A stretch of DNA of 64,000 nt, taken from contig NZ_NEJP01000001.1 of assembly GCF_002113125.1 (NCBI RefSeq), forward strand, positions 310,001 to 374,000, written 5' to 3'. Source of the DNA: Pseudomonas sp. B20(2017). GTDB taxonomy: Bacteria > Pseudomonadota > Gammaproteobacteria > Pseudomonadales > Pseudomonadaceae. Position 1 is the stretch's first letter; each line of letters starts with the position of its first letter. The notes below the pieces were generated by a model, which ran no database searches, was not told the DNA's origin, and saw only the letters and a list, made by a program, of their open reading frames with translations. Positions 52,035-59,474 of this stretch are shown in pieces. The position numbers were made by a program, and so were the translations under genes.

Positions 52035-52076
52035 AACACAAATCGTGTTGACTTAAAAAACACACTGCGTGATATT
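52035..52076 (+). promoter_or_regulatory. Rightward early promoter with two CI-type operators
   Basis: Operators AACACAAATCGTGTT (52035-52049) and AACACACTGCGTGAT (52059-52073) share AACAC-N5-GTG with the cro-cI sites. They cover a promoter: -35 TTGACT (52048-52053), 17-bp spacer, -10 GATATT (52071-52076). It serves the operon from 52112 to int. Confidence 0.8.
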
Positions 52077-52111
52077 TGCCTCACTCTTTCACCACAGAGC
52101 GAGGCAAAACC

Positions 52112-52291
52112 ATGCAAACCTGCGCAACCCTTCACGTCCATCCGGCGTGCGTCAGCAATCGCAAACTGATCGAACAGCTACAGCTCGACACGGGCTGTCT
52201 GGTCGTCATTCATAACAGCAAACCCAAGCTTGTCGCCAAGTCCTGCCAGCCCTCTCCTATCGATCCGAACGATGGAGGGCAAGCGGCATGA
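52112..52291 (+). CDS. Small early protein, first gene of rightward operon
   Basis: A 59-residue protein starting MQTCATLHVHPACVSNRKLI, followed by DTGCLVVIHNSKPKLVAK. The start at 52112 is preferred (GAGGCAAAACC before it) to the ATG at 52076, which lies in the -10 region. Likely a short regulatory or anti-host protein. Overlaps the next gene by 4 bp. No family recognised. Confidence 0.72.
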   Translation: MQTCATLHVHPACVSNRKLIEQLQLDTGCLVVIHNSKPKLVAKSCQPSPIDPNDGGQAA

Positions 52292-52878
52292 TCAAGTACA
52301 AGATCGACAACCGCACCCTGCAGTTGCTCAACGCCCAGGTCAACCTGACCGAGACCTTCAACCATGTCCTGCGCACAGCACCGAAGCGTGAATGCCTGGC
52401 ATTCCGCCTGAAGGCTGAACGCGGCACCGTGGAAAGCACTTTTGTAGTAGAGCTGGGCAGCGAACGCCACACGCTGACCCTGCCAAACGACAAGAAGATG
52501 CACCTCAAACTGGCCGACTTCATTGAAGAGATTGCCAACGGTCCGTTCGACGCGAGCAACTCCAGCGACCTGGTGCATCTCGCGCATGCCGATCGTCAAT
52601 ACGGCCGTTTTGAGGTCCAGGACAAGCAGCGCGTATTCGAACTGGTGCACACCGGTGGCGTGTTGAGCCTCGACATGGGTTTTGAGCTTCCACTGCATGT
52701 GGCGCTGCATCGCACCCATTCGCGCCGCGGCGTCACCGCCATCTTGAGCATCGGCAACAAGAGCCCGCATACGCGCTGCTTCACCCTGTACGACTCCGAT
52801 GCCGAGATCTACGCAAAGGTCATTGAGTCCATCAACCACCTTGCCGCAGCGGCTACTCCCGCTGCGCACGCGGCATGA
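52288..52878 (+). CDS. Early protein of unknown function
   Basis: A 196-residue soluble protein (MIKYKIDNRTLQLLNAQVNL; GRFEVQDKQRVFELVHTGGV; HVALHRTHSRRGVTAILSIG) with mixed alpha/beta pattern and an alanine-rich end. No domain recognised. Translationally coupled (ATGA) to the 59-residue protein and 10 bp before the KilAC-like gene. Position in an immediate-early operon suggests host takeover or regulation; that is inference. Confidence 0.75.
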   Translation: MIKYKIDNRTLQLLNAQVNLTETFNHVLRTAPKRECLAFRLKAERGTVESTFVVELGSERHTLTLPNDKKMHLKLADFIEEIANGPFDASNSSDLVHLAHADRQYGRFEVQDKQRVFELVHTGGVLSLDMGFELPLHVALHRTHSRRGVTAILSIGNKSPHTRCFTLYDSDAEIYAKVIESINHLAAAATPAAHAA

Positions 52879-52888
52879 GGGAGACGCC

Positions 52889-53170
52889 ATGGAACGCACA
52901 CTCGCTCAAGCCGCAGCGCAACTCGGCTTGACCCGTCCAAAGCTGATTTCCCTCATGCGGGAAAAAGACCTGCTCAAGGGCAACCTGCCTGCTTACCCCA
53001 CACGCGACAAAGAGTATCTGCGCGTCAAGGACGGCCAATGGTTTCACGAAAAGTTTGGGATGCAGTACAGCCAATCGACAAGAGTGAAACAACCAGGCAT
53101 TCGTTGGCTGGCCGACCAGTTGGACATCGACCTACCCGCCATCCCGGCAGACCGCCGTGACGTGGCCTAG
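52889..53170 (+). CDS. KilAC-like antirepressor C-terminal domain protein
   Basis: A 93-residue protein (MERTLAQAAAQLGLTRPKLI; LMREKDLLKGNLPAYPTRDK; QWFHEKFGMQYSQSTRVKQP) equal to the KilAC/ANT domain that ends longer phage antirepressors. Without a Bro-N or other N-terminal domain it is a stand-alone form. It may counter CI or another repressor. The start at 52889 follows GGGAGACGCC. Confidence 0.82.
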   Translation: MERTLAQAAAQLGLTRPKLISLMREKDLLKGNLPAYPTRDKEYLRVKDGQWFHEKFGMQYSQSTRVKQPGIRWLADQLDIDLPAIPADRRDVA

Positions 53171-53336
53171 GGATTACGCCCGACAGATCATCGCCATGCG
53201 GACACGTGAGGAGCGCAACGCCGCGCTCCTTGAGGTGCCCGAGCATCTGCGGGACCTGACCAAACGGCACTGCCTGAACGCTTGGAACCATCCGGCAAGA
53301 AAACAACGCAAGGAGGCCACACAAAGCCATGAATAA
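53157..53336 (+). CDS. Small protein overlapping the KilAC and PrtN genes
   Basis: A 59-residue ORF with a GTG start: VTWPRDYARQIIAMRTREER, PEHLRDLTKRHCLNAWNHPA and a basic end. It overlaps the KilAC-like gene by 14 bp and PrtN by 8 bp; such nested junctions and the many charged, helical residues suggest a real gene. The W-P-R-D-Y-A-R-Q-I-I and LTKRHCLNAW motifs are of a type seen in Pseudomonas prophages in this position (recollection, not search). Function unknown. Confidence 0.7.
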   Translation: MTWPRDYARQIIAMRTREERNAALLEVPEHLRDLTKRHCLNAWNHPARKQRKEATQSHE

Positions 53337-53646
53337 CGCAGCCCAAGCTCCACTACGGCTACGTCCCGCCCCTGAATCCACCACCATCGAGCTGCTTTAT
53401 CGCACCTTCGGTGACGTGCTGATTCCGCTGGAGACGGTGCGCGAGAAGTATTTCCGCAACCTCAACGAGCAAAAGTTCGTGTCGGAAATCAACAGCGGCC
53501 GGATCCAGCTTCCGATCACCACGCTGGATTCAAGCCGGAAAGCGCCCAAATACGCACACATTCGGCATGTTGCATCGCTCATCGACATTCGTGCCTACCA
53601 AGCCGACGAAGACATGCAATCGCAGCAGGACGAGACCACCGACTAA
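53329..53646 (+). CDS. prtN: PrtN-like pyocin activator
   Basis: A 105-residue protein: TTIELLYRTFGDVLIPLETV, REKYFRNLNEQKFVSEINSG and LPITTLDSSRKAPKYAH match PrtN, the transcriptional activator of pyocin genes in Pseudomonas aeruginosa, which binds P-boxes. In this prophage the gene sits in the CI-controlled rightward operon and could activate its own late genes or resident tailocin genes. P-box sites are not evident by eye. Confidence 0.88.
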   Translation: MNNAAQAPLRLRPAPESTTIELLYRTFGDVLIPLETVREKYFRNLNEQKFVSEINSGRIQLPITTLDSSRKAPKYAHIRHVASLIDIRAYQADEDMQSQQDETTD

Positions 53647-53702
53647 ATCAACATCACAAGGACTGCCACCACCAGTCCGCAATTGAACCAGGAGCAAACC
53701 AA

Positions 53703-54134
53703 ATGACCGCAATTCAAATCTACGCGTTGATAGCAATCGTCCTCATGACCGCCGGCATTTACTGGCTCGCCTACCGGAACGGATTCAACAACGGCCTCAC
53801 TGAGGGCCATACAGAAGGCTACAGCGAAGGCATAGCCGTTCAGAGCGCTGACAAATCTGAAGAGATCCGCAATCTCACGCTATCGCTGAAGCAGGTTCAA
53901 AACAAACACGAGCAACTCTACGACTTTTACAGACGCGCCGTAGAGGCCTCACAACTTGGAGAACCTGCACGGATCACCCTGCTGGAGATTGCCGAGAAAC
54001 TGCGGATCGCGTCCGAGACTTTCGCCGCCTTTCGCACGGGAAAAAAACTCGAACGCGAAACCCGCGTCCTGCGCGACCAAGCGCTCGCTATCGCTGCACT
54101 GTTGGAGCCAGTTGATCAGGAGAACGCCGCATGA
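53703..54134 (+). CDS. Membrane-anchored coiled-coil protein
   Basis: A 143-residue protein: one N-terminal transmembrane helix (IYALIAIVLMTAGIYWLAYR), a Gly-rich linker (GFNNGLTEGHTEGYSEGI) and a coiled coil from about residue 50 to 140 (LSLKQVQNKHEQLYDFYRR). No family recognised. Overlaps the next gene by 4 bp. Confidence 0.72.
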   Translation: MTAIQIYALIAIVLMTAGIYWLAYRNGFNNGLTEGHTEGYSEGIAVQSADKSEEIRNLTLSLKQVQNKHEQLYDFYRRAVEASQLGEPARITLLEIAEKLRIASETFAAFRTGKKLERETRVLRDQALAIAALLEPVDQENAA

Positions 54135-54496
54135 GCCAGGCCTGCTCCCAATCCCACACACACCACAATCCGGCTCACGCCTCACCAGCGCCCGATGCAC
54201 CAACGCGCAATCGAACCTCGGAGGAAAGCGGTATGCAAAGGGACCAGCACGAAACCCAATCCACCACCGCTTTGCTCCGCGAGAAAGCCAGCGTCGACAC
54301 ACTAGAAACAAACAGCTTCTGCTGCGCAGCAGCAGGCATTATTGCTCCTTCCAGCAGCACCACCGAGGCGCTTATACCCCACGAAAAGCTGCGCGAGGCA
54401 GCCACACCCAATGCAACGCTAACCGCTCCGAATCGCCCGCCCGCGCAGCCTGCTGAGGGGTATACGAGCACCGCCGAGGAGAACGCCAATGCTTAA
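54131..54496 (+). CDS. Low-complexity hypothetical protein (doubtful)
   Basis: A 121-residue frame rich in Ala, Thr, Ser and Pro (MSQACSQSHTHHNPAHASPA). It overlaps both neighbours by 4-8 bp, which favours translation, but its composition is disordered and no domain is seen. It may be a spacer ORF. Confidence 0.5.
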   Translation: MSQACSQSHTHHNPAHASPAPDAPTRNRTSEESGMQRDQHETQSTTALLREKASVDTLETNSFCCAAAGIIAPSSSTTEALIPHEKLREAATPNATLTAPNRPPAQPAEGYTSTAEENANA

Positions 54497-56291
54497 GCGC
54501 GTTCTCAATCACTTCCATATGTGCTGCGGCCTGGGCGGTGGTGCCAAAGGCTTCAACCGTGCCAAACCTGTCGTTGGGCACATCCAAGCCGAGTGGCGAT
54601 GCATCGGTGGCGTCGACGTAGATCCGGCCGGCCTGCGCGACTTCGAGCGACTGTCCGGCGTTCCTGGCACGCTGATGGATCTGTTCACCCGCGATCAGTA
54701 CACCCGTTTCCACGGTAAAGAGCCGCCCGCAGGCTGGAAGGAGGCGAGCGCCGATGACCTTCGCCGCGCCGCGAACAACGAACGTCCAGACGCGGTGTTC
54801 ATTTCCAGCCCATGCAAAGGCGCCTCGGGCCTGCTGTCCGAAACAATGAGCCTCACGCCGAAGTACCAGGCGTTGAACGAACTGACACTGCGCTGCATCT
54901 GGCTGATGTGCGAAGCCTGGAAGGACGACCCGGTCTCTCTGATCGTGTTCGAGAACGTGCCGCGTCTGGCCACTCGCGGGCGGCACCTGCTCGACCAGAT
55001 CAACAAGCTACTCAACCACTATGGTTACGCCGTGGCCGAGACCACACACGATTGTGGTGTCATTGGTGGTTTGGCGCAGAGCCGCAAGCGCTTCCTGCTC
55101 GTGGCTCGTCACGTCGAGAAAGTGCCACCGTTCCTTTATGAACCGGAAAAAAAGACGCTGCAGTCAGTCGGTTCGATTCTGGGACGCATGCCTCTCGCCG
55201 GCGATATCGAAGCTGCCGGACCAATGCACCGTGTTCCGGCTCTGCAATGGAAGACCTGGGTTCGTCTTGCCCTTGTACAGGCCGGCAAGGACTGGCGCAG
55301 CCTCAATGATCTGGTGATCGAGGATGGCTATCTACGCGACCTGGTGATCGTGCCTGAATACCGCGCAGGGTATCTAGGCGTGCACGAGTGGCGCGACACT
55401 GCCGGTACCGTAGCCGGACGCAGCAACCCCACCAATGGCGCGTTTTCAGTAGCTGATCCACGCGCAAAGGCCGGCGCCCTGCAATACCAACAGTACGGTG
55501 TTCGCCGATGGAACGAGACTAGCGGTGCAGTCATCGGCGTGAAGTCGCCCGGGCAAGGAACATTCAGCGTGGCTGACCCACGTCGGCCGGGTGACGGATT
55601 CGGCAAGTACCTTGTTACCCCATTCGATCGATCCGCCGGCACTGTCATCGCTGGCAGCACAACTGGCCAAGGCGCATTCGCTGTGCAGGATCCGCGCTAT
55701 CACAACTGGCACCCCGGAGCGAGCAACCGCAAGCTAGGCGTGTGCCCATGGGCAAGCACCGCTGGCACTGTCACCGGCTCGCAGCAGGTGGCCAGCGGTG
55801 CCCTCTCCATCGCAGATCCTCGCCCAGGAATGAAGCGACAGAAAGGCGACGCTTACCTGACTGGTGGACACTACGGTGTTGTCGGTTGGGGAGATCAAGC
55901 GGGTGCAGTATCAGCGAGCGCTCGCCAAGACAACGGTAGGTGGTCGGTGGCGGATCCCCGCATGCCGGCGGCGGATGATCGAGTGGCGTGTGTGATCGAA
56001 AGCCTAGACGGCACTTGGCACCGCCCATTCACCACGTTGGAGCTGGCCGCACTGCAGAGCCTGGTCGAGCCGGAGGAACAGTTCGAACTGGACGGCTTGA
56101 GTGATCAAGCTTGGCGAGAGCGCATTGGCAACGCAGTTCCACCAGCAGCTGCCGAAGCCATCGCGCATGTGATGGGAATGACCCTATTGCTGGCAGAGGC
56201 TGGCGAGACTTTCATGCTCAACAACATGCCGGTGTGGGTGCGCCCAGTCGCTGTTGGATTGAGCGTGGGCCAGATGGAGGAGGCAGCATGA
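54489..56291 (+). CDS. DNA cytosine-5 methyltransferase with five repeats in the target region
   Basis: A 600-residue C5 MTase. Motif I is HFHMCCGLGGGAKGF (8-22), motif IV SSPCKGAS with catalytic Cys109, motif VI FENVPR (Glu155), motif VIII QSRKRFLLVAR (197-207), motif X RIGNAVPPAAAEAI (545-558). Between VIII and X there are five repeats of about 30 residues (295-325, 336-365, 374-403, 416-445, 462-491) with the consensus (Y/L)GVxxW-x3-(A/S)G(T/A)V-x8-G-x-(F/L)SVADPR. Typical enzymes have one 100-200 residue TRD there. Motif IV reads PCKG rather than PCQG. Confidence 0.9.
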   Translation: MLKRVLNHFHMCCGLGGGAKGFNRAKPVVGHIQAEWRCIGGVDVDPAGLRDFERLSGVPGTLMDLFTRDQYTRFHGKEPPAGWKEASADDLRRAANNERPDAVFISSPCKGASGLLSETMSLTPKYQALNELTLRCIWLMCEAWKDDPVSLIVFENVPRLATRGRHLLDQINKLLNHYGYAVAETTHDCGVIGGLAQSRKRFLLVARHVEKVPPFLYEPEKKTLQSVGSILGRMPLAGDIEAAGPMHRVPALQWKTWVRLALVQAGKDWRSLNDLVIEDGYLRDLVIVPEYRAGYLGVHEWRDTAGTVAGRSNPTNGAFSVADPRAKAGALQYQQYGVRRWNETSGAVIGVKSPGQGTFSVADPRRPGDGFGKYLVTPFDRSAGTVIAGSTTGQGAFAVQDPRYHNWHPGASNRKLGVCPWASTAGTVTGSQQVASGALSIADPRPGMKRQKGDAYLTGGHYGVVGWGDQAGAVSASARQDNGRWSVADPRMPAADDRVACVIESLDGTWHRPFTTLELAALQSLVEPEEQFELDGLSDQAWRERIGNAVPPAAAEAIAHVMGMTLLLAEAGETFMLNNMPVWVRPVAVGLSVGQMEEAA

Positions 56292-56503
56292 GCGCCGCAG
56301 AGAAAATTGATTTTCAAATAACACCAGGTGCCTGGTTTCGCCAGGACCTGCTCTATCCCGTGTTCGGGCTCAGTACAGAAGCGGTCCGCAAGTATCGGTC
56401 CCGCGGGCTTTGGCTGGAGGGAAAGCACTACAGGACAGATCCGGCCAATGTGCTGGTTTACAACAAGGAAGCAATCGAAAAGTGGATGGCAGGTCAACCA
56501 TGA
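56288..56503 (+). CDS. Excisionase-like protein
   Basis: A 71-residue protein starting MSAAEKIDFQITPGAWFRQD, with an HTH-like YPVFGLSTEAVRKYRSRGLW and EGKHYRTDPANVLVYNKEAI. It has the winged-helix pattern of small prophage excisionases and overlaps int by 4 bp (ATGA). It would bend DNA at the att arms and help excision. Confidence 0.82.
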   Translation: MSAAEKIDFQITPGAWFRQDLLYPVFGLSTEAVRKYRSRGLWLEGKHYRTDPANVLVYNKEAIEKWMAGQP

Positions 56504-57717
56504 GTGACAAGATGCCCACAGGCGTCGAGATGAACGGCAAACAGCTACGCATCTGGTTCATCTTCAATGGCCAGCGATGCCGTGAACCCTTGGAAGGGAT
56601 TTCAAAGGTAAACAAAGCCGCGATTGCCTATGCCGACAACAAGCGCCGTACCATTCTCGCAGAGATCAAAGAGGGCCGCTTCGACTATGCGGCCCACTTC
56701 CCCAACTCTCCCAGGGCTGCAATGTTCACCGGCACTGGCGGCCCTTCGCTGAAGCGTACCGTGAAGGAAGGTATTGATCGCTGGCTGGAGGTTCAGCGCG
56801 CACTCAAAGCATCAAGTACCGTCGTTAACTACATCAGCAAGGCCAAGCACGTCGAAAATAAATTCGGCAAACGCCGAATAGTGGACATTAGCAAGAGCGA
56901 TATAGAGCTGTTCCAAGCGCAACTGCTGAAGCAAGGCCTATCCCCAAAGACAGTAAACGACATCTTCACCGTGGTCCGAGGCGTCTGGGCTGACGCCTTT
57001 GGGGACGGCATTTTGAAAGCCAACCCGCTGGACCGAATCAGCAACGTCGGTTCGGACGTCGACCTGGAGCACGCCGATCCCTTCAGTCGTACCGAAATCG
57101 ACTTGATCGGCAAAGCGGATCCGGACCGACGACCTGATGCCAGGATGATTGAGTTCAACTGCTGGGCCGGACTATCGCTATCCGAACTCATTGCACTCGC
57201 TGTCGAGGATATCAATCTTGACGCCGGCCTGGTGCAGGTCCGTCGGGCGCTAGTCGTTGGCGAGTACAAAGTCCCCAAGGAACGTTCCCGGGTACGGGTC
57301 ATTGAACTGATAGATCCTGCACTTGAGCTGATGCGAGAAATCGTTGCTGCGGCCAAGGAAGCCCCCACAGAAGAGATCACCGTCATCCAGCGTGACAACA
57401 TCACGACGAAAAAGATGAAAGTCAGGTTTCTTTTCCGCAGCTCCACCAGCGGGTTGATATGGAGCGGTAAAACATTGAGCAACTGGTTCACAGCGCATCT
57501 GAGAAAGGCCGAGGTACGCCACCGAGGTGCCAATCAGTGCCGCCACACCTTCGCCAGCCAAATGCTTTCTAGCTATGTGCCTGTCGAATGGGTCGCCAGA
57601 CAACTTGGACATGCCGACACAACAATGGTGAGAAAGCATTACGGTAGATGGATACCGAAGGACACCAAGAGCATGGCTGGAATAGTGTCAAAAATGCTTG
57701 GGTTTCGGGAGAATTAA
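56500..57717 (+). CDS. int: Tyrosine integrase (DUF3596 arm-binding type)
   Basis: A 405-residue integrase. Residues 7-70 form a DUF3596-like arm-site binding domain (MNGKQLRIWFIFNGQRCREP), residues 85-165 the core-binding domain, and 190-400 the catalytic domain. Tyr381 (HYGRW), His371 (LGH) and Arg348 (CRHTFAS) are clear. However, the slot for the first Arg reads GLSLSEL (Ser226) and the His two before Arg348 is Asn345. Integrates at tRNA-Ser(CGA), 840 bp from attR. Confidence 0.92.
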   Translation: MSDKMPTGVEMNGKQLRIWFIFNGQRCREPLEGISKVNKAAIAYADNKRRTILAEIKEGRFDYAAHFPNSPRAAMFTGTGGPSLKRTVKEGIDRWLEVQRALKASSTVVNYISKAKHVENKFGKRRIVDISKSDIELFQAQLLKQGLSPKTVNDIFTVVRGVWADAFGDGILKANPLDRISNVGSDVDLEHADPFSRTEIDLIGKADPDRRPDARMIEFNCWAGLSLSELIALAVEDINLDAGLVQVRRALVVGEYKVPKERSRVRVIELIDPALELMREIVAAAKEAPTEEITVIQRDNITTKKMKVRFLFRSSTSGLIWSGKTLSNWFTAHLRKAEVRHRGANQCRHTFASQMLSSYVPVEWVARQLGHADTTMVRKHYGRWIPKDTKSMAGIVSKMLGFREN

Positions 57718-57757
57718 CGACATGCCCACTTATTGGTGGGCATGATCCGTTTTCGCT

Positions 57758-58309
57758 TCAGCGGTTACTTGGATGAACTGCTGCCTGCAATACAGCCACA
57801 ATCTCATGCGGCTCCATCAGGCGGCGTCCGAGTTGCGTACGTATCGGTTCAAATACCTCATACATCCGCGCATACATTTCGACTACCGGACTATGCGAAT
57901 TCAATGTAGCGACATCTTTCATCGTTTCGAATCGATCCAGATCATTCACCAGGTAACGAGCAGCTCGTCTGTGGTCAAGTTCGTTATTGCCGTCATATCC
58001 ACGGAATTGAATCTGGAAAGCCGCGTTAGGCACCTCTCCCTCGACTATCGCCTGTTCAGCAGGAGAAAGTCTTTCGAAGCTATCTCGAAGAAACGAATAC
58101 ATATCCAGAGTATCAACGACGGCAGTAACGTACGGCGGGTTATGACTTTGCTCATCTTTAATATCGTAAGCCCATTCGAGAACCCATAGGTCATTCGATG
58201 CAATGGCGCTGCTTACGAGATTTGGATCAAAACTATCTTCGATCCCGAGCTTTTTGTAGATCGCGCAAAGCATGTGAACTGTGAGCTGTTCAATCACTGT
58301 AGGTTGCAT
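57758..58309 (-). CDS. YfbU-domain protein next to attR
   Basis: A 183-residue cytoplasmic protein. VVDTLDMYSFLRDSF, FQIQFRGYDGNNELDHRRAA and NSHSPVVEMYARMYEVF match the YfbU family (E. coli YfbU is 164 residues), whose role is not established. It is convergent with int and placed at the extreme prophage end, a usual site for cargo genes. Likely expressed from the lysogen. Confidence 0.82.
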   Translation of the reverse strand: MQPTVIEQLTVHMLCAIYKKLGIEDSFDPNLVSSAIASNDLWVLEWAYDIKDEQSHNPPYVTAVVDTLDMYSFLRDSFERLSPAEQAIVEGEVPNAAFQIQFRGYDGNNELDHRRAARYLVNDLDRFETMKDVATLNSHSPVVEMYARMYEVFEPIRTQLGRRLMEPHEIVAVLQAAVHPSNR

Positions 58310-58504
58310 TTCCTTGCCTCTGAGAGTGGATGCGGTGGATACACTTCATTCAAGCAAAAGGGATCCGAACCAAGCATAGTGACAAACGGCCACCACTGCC
58401 GACTCACATGCAAACGCAACCTCTCAGAAATGCAAACGCTGGTCGTGAGCGATGTAACAGCAGCGTTTCTTGCCCTAAAAATGCCCTAACCAAATCGCCA
58501 TAAA
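58310..58504. other. Phage right-end att flank
   Basis: The 195 bp between YfbU and the new tRNA terminator hold the YfbU promoter and the right-end arm motifs. Nothing else is seen. Confidence 0.6.
58471..58489 (+). promoter_or_regulatory. Probable integrase arm-type sites, right end
   Basis: Two TGCCCTAA motifs at 58471-58478 and 58482-58489 (11 bp apart) repeat the pattern at 15952-15971 in the same orientation. Confidence 0.7.
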
Positions 58505-58543
58505 CGAAAAAACCCCCGTAATCATCAATGATTACGGGGGTTT
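58505..58543 (-). terminator. Phage-supplied terminator for tRNA-Ser
   Basis: On the minus strand a perfect 12-pair stem (CCCCCGTAATCA/TGATTACGGGGG, loop TTGA) is followed by TTTTTTCG. It lies 15 bp downstream of the tRNA-Ser 3' end and belongs to phage DNA. Confidence 0.9.
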
Positions 58544-58557
58544 CATCTTGTTCAATA

Positions 58558-58584
58558 ATGGCGGAGAGATAGGGATTCGAACCC
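58558..58584. repeat. attR core: 27-bp repeat within tRNA-Ser
   Basis: Identical to 15832-15858. It is the 3' part of the intact tRNA gene. Confidence 0.95.
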
Positions 58585-58648
58585 TAGGTACCGGTGAAGG
58601 TACAACGGATTTCGAATCCGTCCCATTCGGCCACTCTGGCATCTCTCC
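58559..58648 (-). tRNA. tRNA-Ser(CGA), intact, prophage integration site
   Basis: A 90-nt gene with acceptor GGAGAGA/TCTCTCC, anticodon arm ACGGA-TTCGAAA-TCCGT (anticodon CGA), a long variable arm (TTGTACCTTCACCGGTACCT), T-arm GGGTTCGAATCCC and encoded GCCA. It lies downstream of purC on the same strand. Confidence 0.96.
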
Positions 58649-58732
58649 AACGGCGCGCATCATAACAACACTTTCGCTGAATGGGAAACCCCTAAACGAA
58701 ATTTTTTCCGTGCTATCAGATGCTTGCGTCGA

Positions 58733-59446
58733 TTAAAGCGGTACGCCCAGACGGTTGGCGACTTCTTCGTAGGCTTCGATGACGTCACCAAGGCCCTGGC
58801 GGAAGCGGTCCTTGTCCATCTTTTTCTTGGTGTCCTTGTCCCACAGACGGCAGCCGTCCGGGCTGAACTCGTCGCCCAGGACGATGGAGCCGTCGCTGAA
58901 CACGCCGAATTCAAGTTTGAAGTCCACCAGCAAGAGGCCTGCGTCGTCGAACAGTTTGCTCAGGACTTCGTTGACCTTGAGCGACAGTTCTTTCATGCGC
59001 GCCAGTTGCTCGGCGGTGCCCCAGCCGAAGGCCACGACGTGGGATTCGTTGATGAACGGGTCGCCTTTGGCATCGTCCTTCAGGAACAGTTCGAAGGTGT
59101 ACGGGTTGAGCTTCATGCCCTCCTCGACGCCCAGACGCTTGACCAGGCTGCCGGCGGCGTAGTTACGCACGACGCACTCGACCGGGATCATGTCGAGTTT
59201 TTTCACCAGCACTTCGTTGTCGGCCAGCAGTTTGTCGAACTGGGTCGGGATACCGGCCGCTTCGAGTTTCTGCATGATGAAGGCGTTGAACTTGTTGTTC
59301 ACCATGCCTTTGCGGTCGAGCTGCTCGATGCGCTTGCCATCGAACGCCGAAGTGTCGTTGCGAAACAGCAGGATCAAGCGGTCAGCGTCGTCGGTCTTGT
59401 AAACCGATTTGGCTTTGCCGCGGTAGAGTTCTTCACGTTTTTCCAT
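58733..59446 (-). CDS. purC: SAICAR synthetase
   Basis: A 237-residue enzyme of purine synthesis that joins aspartate to CAIR with ATP. It begins [20 protein letters not shown], contains [39 protein letters not shown] and LVDFKLEFG. Length equals E. coli PurC (237). It is followed by tRNA-Ser and preceded by the metallo-hydrolase gene. Confidence 0.97.
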   Translation of the reverse strand: MEKREELYRGKAKSVYKTDDADRLILLFRNDTSAFDGKRIEQLDRKGMVNNKFNAFIMQKLEAAGIPTQFDKLLADNEVLVKKLDMIPVECVVRNYAAGSLVKRLGVEEGMKLNPYTFELFLKDDAKGDPFINESHVVAFGWGTAEQLARMKELSLKVNEVLSKLFDDAGLLLVDFKLEFGVFSDGSIVLGDEFSPDGCRLWDKDTKKKMDKDRFRQGLGDVIEAYEEVANRLGVPL

Positions 59447-59474
59447 GATGGGCTCCGCTTGCTAAGTAGATGGG

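Larger units (their letters stand above)
15832..58584. mobile_element. Complete lambda-head/P2-tail prophage in tRNA-Ser(CGA)
   Basis: The element is bounded by a 27-bp perfect direct repeat (15832-15858 and 58558-58584) that is the 3' end of tRNA-Ser. It carries integrase and excisionase, a CI/Cro switch, replication, packaging, head, contractile tail, baseplate, fibre, holin, endolysin and spanin genes. All appear full length. The head and packaging proteins are of lambda type and the tail of P2 type, giving a myovirus-like mosaic. Cargo genes lie at both ends outside the phage core functions. Confidence 0.95.
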
